Shown here one piece after another: positions 1 to 5,399 of a stretch of DNA of 7,659 nucleotides. The number at the start of each line of letters is the position of its first letter. Positions within the stretch are counted from its first letter, which is position 1. Below the pieces are notes generated by a model. That model was not told where the DNA came from and ran no database searches. It saw nothing but the letters and a program-made list of their open reading frames with translations. Where the stretch lies: positions 1-7,659 of the forward strand of contig OMSZ01000130.1 in assembly GCA_900313855.1 (NCBI GenBank). Direction: 5' to 3'. Source of the stretch: an uncultured Eubacteriales bacterium (GTDB taxonomy: Bacteria; Bacillota; Clostridia; Lachnospirales; Lachnospiraceae). The position numbers and the translations under genes were made by a program.

Positions 1-15
1 TCCGCGGGATGCGCA

Positions 16-60
16 CGGATTCGAATAGGAAGTGAGTCTGCTAAAGCAGACCCGAATCCG
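16..60. repeat. Nested GC-rich inverted repeat upstream of pheA
   Basis: The outer arms CGGATTCG (16-23) and CGAATCCG (53-60) are perfectly complementary. Inside them a second perfect hairpin, GTCTGC (36-41) and GCAGAC (46-51), closes a TAAA loop. GCGC tracts outside both outer arms (11-14 and 61-66) could lengthen the stem past a mismatch. Bases 1-86 are about 59% GC, clearly richer than the genes that follow. There is no T-run after position 60, so this part alone is not a normal intrinsic terminator. It may be an intergenic palindromic repeat, the 3' end of the preceding transcript, or a leader structure of pheA. The pairing is seen directly; the role is unknown. Confidence 0.6.
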
Positions 61-66
61 GCGCGC

Positions 67-86
67 AAGACTCGCGAGCGAGTCTT
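67..86. repeat. Perfect 8-bp hairpin before the pheA ribosome binding site
   Basis: AAGACTCG (67-74) pairs perfectly with CGAGTCTT (79-86) around a CGAG loop. Only TTT follows, then ACTACTAATAG, so the U-tract is too poor for a confident terminator. The stem ends 23 bases before the pheA Shine-Dalgarno sequence. Its left arm contains AGACTC (68-73), which could instead pair with GAGTCT at 34-39 in the upstream hairpin, so the two structures can compete. It could be a weak terminator of the upstream gene, a regulatory leader element, or part of a dispersed palindromic repeat. Confidence 0.55.
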
Positions 87-121
87 TACTACTAATAGAA
101 GGAACACATAAGGAGAATTAA

Positions 122-1267
122 ATGGCACAGGATATAAGCGTTATAAGAGAGCAGATAGATGAGGTTGATAGTAAGATAGTTGAGCTTATTGAGAAACGAA
201 TGGAGCTTTCCCTGGATATAGCGGATTATAAGAGCAGAACCGGGAAGGCGATTTATGATAGGGAAAGAGAGCAGGAAAAGCTTGAAAAGCTTGGGAATAT
301 GGCGCATGGCAAATTCAACGCTAAGAGTGTGCAGGAGATATTTACTCAGATAATTGCTGTGTCAAAGCGTTACCAGTATCGGGCTATCGGTGACCGGGAA
401 CATTTTGTTGACGGGATATATAAGCAGATAGATGATATTGGAATATCGAAGGATACAAAGGTCTGTTATGCCGGAGTTATGGGAGCGTTTGCGGAAAGCG
501 CGCTGGCGGCATTTTTTGGTGAAAATGTTATGTCAACTAATGTAAAGGATTTTGCAGAGGTTGCAAGGATGGTTGAAGAGGGAAAGACTGATTACGGAGT
601 GCTGCCGATAGAGAATTCTACCGCTGGCTTTGTAAATGGTATATATGATCTTTTGGAAAAGCATAAGCTTTCTATAGTCGGGGAGCAGATGATACAGGTA
701 AACCAATGTCTTTTGGGACTTCCGGGAACCGATATAAATAAGATCAAGACGGTATTTTCGCATCCTCAGGGGCTTATGCAGTCGAAGGAATTTCTAGAGG
801 ATAAGAATTGGAAGCAGGTGAGCATGGGCAATACCGCGCTTGCAGCAAAGAAGGTCAAAGAGGATAAAGACATTACTCAGGCCGCGATCGCAAGTGAGCG
901 GGCGGCTAAGATATATGGGTTAGAGATACTTAATCCGAGGTTGAATGTTTCGGGTGAGAATACTACACGTTTCGTTATAGTATCTAAGAACCGGGAGTAT
1001 GTAAAGGATGCGAACCGCGTCAGCATTTCATTTTCTCTGCCGCACGCGGTAGGATCGCTTTATAATATATTGGCACATTTCATCTTCAATGATGTGAATA
1101 TGACAAGCATAGAGTCTGTACCGGTTTCGGACAGACAGTGGGAATACTGTTTCTTCGTTGATTTTGAGGGCAGTCTTTCTGATAATGATGTGAAAAATGC
1201 GCTTATGGCGATCAGGGCAGAGACGGAGAATTTCCAGATCATAGGCTGCTTTAAGTCGGAGAAATAG
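122..1267 (+). CDS. pheA: Bifunctional chorismate mutase / prephenate dehydratase (P-protein)
   Basis: This cytoplasmic enzyme converts chorismate to prephenate and then to phenylpyruvate, the committed steps to phenylalanine. Residues 1-90 are an AroQ-type chorismate mutase. R9, R26, K37, D46, R49, E50 and Q85 line up with the E. coli active-site residues R11, R28, K39, D48, R51, E52 and Q88. Residues 113-290 are the dehydratase, with GVMGAFAESA (118-127), GVLPIENSTAG (159-169), SHPQGLMQ (213-220) and the NTTRF catalytic motif (280-284). Residues 298-380 are an ACT domain, expected to bind phenylalanine. Its usual GALV and ESRP motifs read GSLY (311-314) and ESVP (331-334). At 381 residues it is full length for the family. 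The ATG is preceded by AAGGAG (110-115) with a 6-base spacer. No promoter is visible between the upstream hairpins and the start, so it may be transcribed from outside the window. Confidence 0.96.
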   Translation: MAQDISVIREQIDEVDSKIVELIEKRMELSLDIADYKSRTGKAIYDREREQEKLEKLGNMAHGKFNAKSVQEIFTQIIAVSKRYQYRAIGDREHFVDGIYKQIDDIGISKDTKVCYAGVMGAFAESALAAFFGENVMSTNVKDFAEVARMVEEGKTDYGVLPIENSTAGFVNGIYDLLEKHKLSIVGEQMIQVNQCLLGLPGTDINKIKTVFSHPQGLMQSKEFLEDKNWKQVSMGNTALAAKKVKEDKDITQAAIASERAAKIYGLEILNPRLNVSGENTTRFVIVSKNREYVKDANRVSISFSLPHAVGSLYNILAHFIFNDVNMTSIESVPVSDRQWEYCFFVDFEGSLSDNDVKNALMAIRAETENFQIIGCFKSEK

Positions 1268-1313
1268 ATTAATACATGGCGTTTTTGGGGGCGCTTTGGA
1301 ATATCTCTTCTGA

Positions 1314-1342
1314 TTGATATATAGAACATCTTGTGATAAAAT
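1314..1342 (+). promoter_or_regulatory. Sigma-A-type promoter of the c-di-GMP/polyphosphate operon
   Basis: TTGATA (1314-1319) matches the -35 consensus at 5 of 6 positions. TAAAAT (1337-1342) matches the -10 consensus at 5 of 6, and the spacer is exactly 17 bp. Transcription would begin near 1349, giving a leader of about 60 bases before the TTG start at 1408. It lies in the only untranslated gap after pheA and is the best promoter in the window. It would drive the GGDEF/EAL gene and probably the two polyphosphate genes behind it. Confidence 0.65.
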
Positions 1343-1362
1343 GAACAAAGGATATAGAAAGG

Positions 1363-1386
1363 CAGACTTTAGTTCTATAAGGTCTG
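1363..1386 (+). promoter_or_regulatory. Leader hairpin in the 5' UTR of the GGDEF/EAL gene
   Basis: CAGACTTTA (1363-1371) can pair with TAAGGTCTG (1378-1386) to give nine pairs including one G-U wobble, around the 6-base loop GTTCTA. It lies between the predicted transcription start (about 1349) and the ribosome binding site (1394-1402), and no T-run follows, so it is not a terminator. It could stabilise the mRNA 5' end or influence translation from the TTG start. The leader is too short for, and lacks the conserved bases of, a c-di-GMP riboswitch. Confidence 0.4.
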
Positions 1387-1393
1387 AACAAAT

Positions 1394-1410
1394 GAGGGTG
1401 GGTCGTTTTG
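1394..1410 (+). promoter_or_regulatory. Ribosome binding site and TTG start that fix the N-terminus
   Basis: A purine-rich GAGGGTGGG (1394-1402) lies 5 to 9 bases before the TTG at 1408, depending on how it pairs with 16S rRNA. An in-frame TGA at 1393-1395 rules out any start further upstream. The first in-frame ATG is residue 16, inside the first hydrophobic segment, with no comparable ribosome binding site. The TTG start is therefore strongly preferred and keeps the first membrane helix complete. Confidence 0.75.
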
Positions 1411-3699
1411 GATTTACGATTGTTTTATTCTATAATTTTATCAATCCTGGTAATGATTCTGATAGTTTGTGTGGTCAAAAGCTTCAGATCAAATAAACCG
1501 ATAGGTAAGAGTCTTGGAAAGCTGTTGATCGCATTTATTATTCCTATTACGGGCAATATGATCATAATAATATCCGGTAATAAGAATGTATCGATCATCG
1601 GGTATTTTATGTATTTTATCGGAATGAATTATGTAATGTTTAATCAGGTAAGATTCACCAATGTATACTGCAAAGGAATAGGCAATGGTCGTAAGTATAA
1701 GCCAACCATAATATATGTTTTTCTTTTGGCGGATACGATCCAGCTTCTGTTAAATCCTGTTTTCGGACATGCCTTTGATGTTGAGAAAATTGAAGTTCAG
1801 GGACTGCCGTATTACCGTCTCATACCACATTTTGGACAGACTGTACATCGTCTGGTTGATTATTCGGTATATATGTGTGTTCTTATTATTTTCACCATTG
1901 CGGCTAAGAAGACGGCAAAGATTTACAGAGAGCGCTACACGGTAATAATAGTTGCTATGTTGATACTTGGTGTGTGGCAGGCATTCTACATTTTTTCCCG
2001 CACCCCTATTGACCGTTCGATGATCGGCTATGGAGTTGTAGGAATAATGGTATTTTATCTTTCGCTTTATTACCGGCCGTTGAGACTTCTTGACAGAATG
2101 CTTTCTAACATCGCGTCTGATCTGCCGGATGCTCTCTATGTGTTTGATCCTATGGGAAAATGTATCTGGGCTAACGATCCGGGACTTAAGATGGTAGATG
2201 TAGTTGAAAATGAACTTGAAGCAGTACCGAAAAAGATATACGAAAGATTTGGCGTAAATGCTTTATCGGAGGATGAATGGGGAGAGAATAAGGTCCTTGG
2301 TGACGGCGACGATGCCAGGTATTACTCTATACAAAAGCATACAGTCAGATATGATAGAAAGTATCTCGCGGGCTCATTTGTTTCTATTCATGATAATACT
2401 GAGGAGCAGAGAAAGGTTCAGCAGGAGATATATAACTCTACTCATGACAGCCTGACAGGTCTGTTTACAAAGCAGTATCTGTATGAACAGATTCAGAGAA
2501 GGCTTAATTCTGATGATGACACAGACTATTATGTCGTGTTTGTTGATGTCAAAAATTTTAAGATAGTTAATGATATATTCGGAACGAATTTCGGTGATCT
2601 TGCAATACAGCAGATAGCATCATGGATACGTTCCAGAGTGACGGACAATTCTATTTACGGAAGATTAGCAGGTGATACGTTTGGAGTATTCAGACCGGCT
2701 TTAGGTTTTAATCCGGATAAACTGGAAGAAGATCTGGGTAATTTTATAGTGTCGGATGGAACGGTTGAATATCATCTGCAGATGAATTTGGGAGTTTATG
2801 AGGTTGCAGACTGGAATACGGAAATATCTGTTATGTTTGACAGAGCACATCTTGCGCTTTCATCGTTAAAGGATAATTACAAGTCCCATGTAGCATTTTA
2901 TGACACCAAGCTTCGTGAGAAGGTTGTATGGGAGCAGAAGCTTACGGCGGAGCTTAAGGATGCGCTTGCTTCAATGCAGATAAAACCTTATCTTCAGCCT
3001 ATTGCAGATGGTAATGGTAAGGTTGTCGGCGCAGAGGCTCTTGTCAGATGGATACATCCCGATAATGGTTTTATGTCTCCGGCTATGTTCGTTCCTCTTT
3101 ATGAGAAGAACGGTATGATAGTTGAGATAGATAAGCATATGTGGAGATGTGCATGTCGAATTCTTTCGGAGTGGAAAGGACGATATGATGATCTTTTCAT
3201 ATCTATCAATATTTCACCGAAGGATTTCTATTTCATAGATGTTGTTTCGGAGCTGACGGGACTGGTTAAGGAATTTGATATAGAACCGGTGAAATTAAGA
3301 TTAGAGATCACAGAAACAGTTATGATGAATGCTTCTGAGAAGAGAATGAAGATATTGGATGAGCTGCGGAAGGCAGGCTTTATAGTTGAGATGGATGATT
3401 TCGGCAGCGGATATTCATCTTTGAATCTGCTAAAGGATATGCCGGTTGATGTATTAAAGATCGATATGAAATTCCTGTCAGGTTCGGAAAATGACGAGAA
3501 ATCCAATACGATCATTAGGAATATTATAAGATTGTCTGAGGAGCTTAATATTGCTACACTTACTGAGGGCGTGGAGACGGATAAACAGTTTTCTCAGCTT
3601 TCAGATATGGGGTGCAAGCTGTTCCAGGGCTATTATTTTGCAAAGCCTATGCCGGTTGATGAATTTGTGAAGTTTGCCGATACGCATGGTATGCAGTGA
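1408..3699 (+). CDS. 7TM-PAS-GGDEF-EAL protein, predicted c-di-GMP phosphodiesterase
   Basis: This 763-residue membrane signalling protein is predicted to hydrolyse cyclic di-GMP. Residues 1-222 hold about seven hydrophobic helices (near 5-24, 37-57, 61-80, 99-119, 150-168, 177-196, 204-222). The pattern, including LNPVFGH after helix 4, resembles the 7TM input module found on histidine kinases. Residues 229-333 look like a PAS domain (LPDALYVFDPMGKCIWAN). The GGDEF domain (about 340-500) keeps DSLTGL and the D380 region but reads AGDTF (421-425) in place of GGDEF, losing the metal-binding glutamate, and has no RxxD inhibitory site. The EAL domain (about 515-757) appears intact: E543 of EAL, R547, N601, E633, D663-D664 in DDFGSGYSS, K684, E720 and Q740. 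The likely reading is an active phosphodiesterase with a regulatory, non-catalytic GGDEF. The signal sensed by the 7TM region is unknown. It starts with TTG and leads an apparent operon with ppx and ppk1. Confidence 0.9.
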   Translation: MDLRLFYSIILSILVMILIVCVVKSFRSNKPIGKSLGKLLIAFIIPITGNMIIIISGNKNVSIIGYFMYFIGMNYVMFNQVRFTNVYCKGIGNGRKYKPTIIYVFLLADTIQLLLNPVFGHAFDVEKIEVQGLPYYRLIPHFGQTVHRLVDYSVYMCVLIIFTIAAKKTAKIYRERYTVIIVAMLILGVWQAFYIFSRTPIDRSMIGYGVVGIMVFYLSLYYRPLRLLDRMLSNIASDLPDALYVFDPMGKCIWANDPGLKMVDVVENELEAVPKKIYERFGVNALSEDEWGENKVLGDGDDARYYSIQKHTVRYDRKYLAGSFVSIHDNTEEQRKVQQEIYNSTHDSLTGLFTKQYLYEQIQRRLNSDDDTDYYVVFVDVKNFKIVNDIFGTNFGDLAIQQIASWIRSRVTDNSIYGRLAGDTFGVFRPALGFNPDKLEEDLGNFIVSDGTVEYHLQMNLGVYEVADWNTEISVMFDRAHLALSSLKDNYKSHVAFYDTKLREKVVWEQKLTAELKDALASMQIKPYLQPIADGNGKVVGAEALVRWIHPDNGFMSPAMFVPLYEKNGMIVEIDKHMWRCACRILSEWKGRYDDLFISINISPKDFYFIDVVSELTGLVKEFDIEPVKLRLEITETVMMNASEKRMKILDELRKAGFIVEMDDFGSGYSSLNLLKDMPVDVLKIDMKFLSGSENDEKSNTIIRNIIRLSEELNIATLTEGVETDKQFSQLSDMGCKLFQGYYFAKPMPVDEFVKFADTHGMQ

Positions 3700-3765
3700 G
3701 AGTAAGATTACATAGGTGTTTGCGGAATAGTCTGACAATAATACGATATGGGAGGGGATATATAG

Positions 3766-5307
3766 ATGGCATTTAAAACATTTGCCGCAATTGATGTGGG
3801 ATCGACAGATGTAACTATGAAGATATACGAGATCACCACCAAAAAGGGTTATCGTCTGCTTGATTATGCAAGCAGTATTATAGAGCTTGGTTCGGATACC
3901 TATGCGAACGGTTATATTTCGCAGGGCTCGATCGAAAGATTGTGTGACATTTTGTCAGGCTTTATGAAGAAAATGAGAGAGTATGATACTCTTGATTATC
4001 GTGCTTATGCTACAAGTGCGATCCGTGAAGCGAAGAATAATCAGATGGTGCTTGATCATATTAAGAGACGTACGGGAATGGTCGTGCAGATACTTAATAA
4101 TTCCGAGCATCGTTTCATTATGTATAAGGGTCTTGCAGTTAATGCGAAATATTTTGATAATATCGTGGAGAAGAATACTGCGATAGTTGACATTGGTGCG
4201 GGAAGTATTCAGATTTCACTAATGAATGATGGAAAGCTTATCAGTACGCAGAATATTTCCATAGGTGCGCTGCGAGTAAGAGACAGACTGAAATTCTTCC
4301 GTTTGGATACTACCCATCTAGAGAGGGTTATGGAGGAGTACATCTCTAATGAGATCGATACATTCCAGAATTATTATCTTTTCAATAAGCAGATCAAGAA
4401 CATTATCGCTATCGGTGATGAGACAAAGTATCTGATACAGATAGTACCTGAGCTTAAGATCACTAATCAGTTTGGTGAAGCCGAGCTTAATGTTATGTTT
4501 GAAAGACTTCTGTCTAAGAGTCCTTCGGATCTGGCTGCCGAATACAAGATCTCTTATGAGAGAGCAACACTTCTTCTTCCGGCAGCGATGATATATGGTG
4601 TATTCCTTAGAAAATCAAAGGCGGATGTGATATGGACCACACAGATAGATCTTTGTGACGGTATCATAGTTGATGAGTTAGAGAGAACGAAAAGACTTTC
4701 ATTTGACCGTAATTTTGATGAGGATATTCTTTCGGCGGTTGCTCAGATGGCAAAGAAATATCATTGTGACAAGATCCATAATAAAAATGTGGCAAGGATT
4801 GCCTGCCAGATATTTGACAAGACCAAGAAGATCCACGGCTTAAAACACAGCCATAGAATACAGCTAGAGATCGCGGCGCTTTTGCATGACTGCGGTAAGT
4901 TTATCAATATGAACGGTGCGGCTGAGAATTCCTATTCTATTATTATGTCAACCGAGATAATGGGGCTTTCGGAAAAGGAAAGAACAGAGGTTGCCAATGT
5001 GGTACGGTATAATTCCGTTGATTTCCCGGATTACAAGGAGGCACAGGGTAGGATAGGGAACGGTGATTATATGACGATCGCCAAGATATCCGCAATACTT
5101 AAGGTTGCCAATGCGATGGATCGCTCGCATAAGCAGAAGGCAAGTGATTATCAGATAGTTGTTAAGGATAAACAGCTTCTTATTACGGTAGATACATTAT
5201 ATGATCTTGCGCTAGAGCGTGGACTGTTTGATGACAAGGCTGATTTCTTTGAGCAGGTATATGGAATCAAGCCTGTGCTTAGACAGAAGAGGAGTGCGAC
5301 CATCTGA
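3766..5307 (+). CDS. ppx: Ppx/GppA-family phosphatase with C-terminal HD domain (probable exopolyphosphatase)
   Basis: The family removes terminal phosphates from polyphosphate or converts pppGpp to ppGpp in the cytoplasm. Residues 1-310 form the ASKHA (actin-like) double fold: first phosphate loop AAIDVGSTDVTM (7-18), ATSAIREAKN (82-91), SEHRF (113-117) near the catalytic glutamate, second phosphate loop VDIGAGS (141-147), and the ERATLLLPAAMIYG segment (265-278). Residues 320-513 form an HD-like domain with H338, the H374-D375 pair and D452 in AMDRSH. Several family residues differ: GSN is GST, DIGGGS is DIGAGS, and two usual histidines of the HD domain are N388 and N416. At 513 residues it matches long, Ppx-like members. 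GGGAGGGG (3750-3757) precedes the ATG by 8 bases. The gap to the upstream gene is 66 bases with only a poor promoter match, so co-transcription is likely. The ppk1 neighbour favours polyphosphate over pppGpp as substrate; this is inference. Confidence 0.88.
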   Translation: MAFKTFAAIDVGSTDVTMKIYEITTKKGYRLLDYASSIIELGSDTYANGYISQGSIERLCDILSGFMKKMREYDTLDYRAYATSAIREAKNNQMVLDHIKRRTGMVVQILNNSEHRFIMYKGLAVNAKYFDNIVEKNTAIVDIGAGSIQISLMNDGKLISTQNISIGALRVRDRLKFFRLDTTHLERVMEEYISNEIDTFQNYYLFNKQIKNIIAIGDETKYLIQIVPELKITNQFGEAELNVMFERLLSKSPSDLAAEYKISYERATLLLPAAMIYGVFLRKSKADVIWTTQIDLCDGIIVDELERTKRLSFDRNFDEDILSAVAQMAKKYHCDKIHNKNVARIACQIFDKTKKIHGLKHSHRIQLEIAALLHDCGKFINMNGAAENSYSIIMSTEIMGLSEKERTEVANVVRYNSVDFPDYKEAQGRIGNGDYMTIAKISAILKVANAMDRSHKQKASDYQIVVKDKQLLITVDTLYDLALERGLFDDKADFFEQVYGIKPVLRQKRSATI

Positions 5308-5399
5308 TATGGACGTTCAGGCGTTTGATTAGAATCTGGTGATGAAAAAAACGAATAATTAAATGTTGGAATAGATGGAGAAAAAGGAGAAAGGTATAT

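Noticed and set aside
1..10. TCCGCGGGAT at the left edge looked like the tail of a T-box antiterminator for pheA.
   Set aside because: The diagnostic AGGGTGG half would lie outside the window and the A of ACCGCG is a T, so it cannot be supported.
9..35. Short ORF (MRTDSNRK) as a phenylalanine attenuation leader peptide.
   Set aside because: It contains no phenylalanine codons and has no ribosome binding site.
1..111. Open frame from base 1 to the TAA at 109-111, possibly the end of an upstream gene.
   Set aside because: The frame runs through three perfect hairpins and the pheA Shine-Dalgarno sequence, its composition is unlike the real genes here, and the peptide resembles nothing I recognise. 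The other two frames stop by base 35.
1279..1297. GGCGTTTTTGGGGGCGCTTT as a terminator of pheA.
   Set aside because: The stem would be only three or four pairs around a large loop, with just three T after it.
1028..1348. Minus-strand open frames opposite the end of pheA and the following gap.
   Set aside because: They overlap a well-supported gene, show no recognisable domain and have no good ribosome binding site.
1395..1405. AGGGTGGGTCG resembles the start of the conserved T-box sequence (AGGGTGG, any base, ACCGCG).
   Set aside because: Only the first seven bases match, the ACCGCG part is absent, there is no room for a specifier stem, and the sequence is well explained as a ribosome binding site.
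1349..1407. Possible c-di-GMP riboswitch ahead of the GGDEF/EAL gene.
   Set aside because: The leader is only about 60 bases and lacks the conserved GEMM core and tetraloop-receptor features.
3438..3661. The 14-base word TATGCCGGTTGATG occurs twice (3438-3451 and 3648-3661).
   Set aside because: Both copies encode MPVD at separate conserved parts of the EAL domain; shared codon choice explains it.
3720..3747. Possible promoter before ppx: TTGCGG, 16 bp, TACGAT.
   Set aside because: It matches only 3 of 6 and 4 of 6 consensus positions, which is expected by chance in AT-rich DNA.
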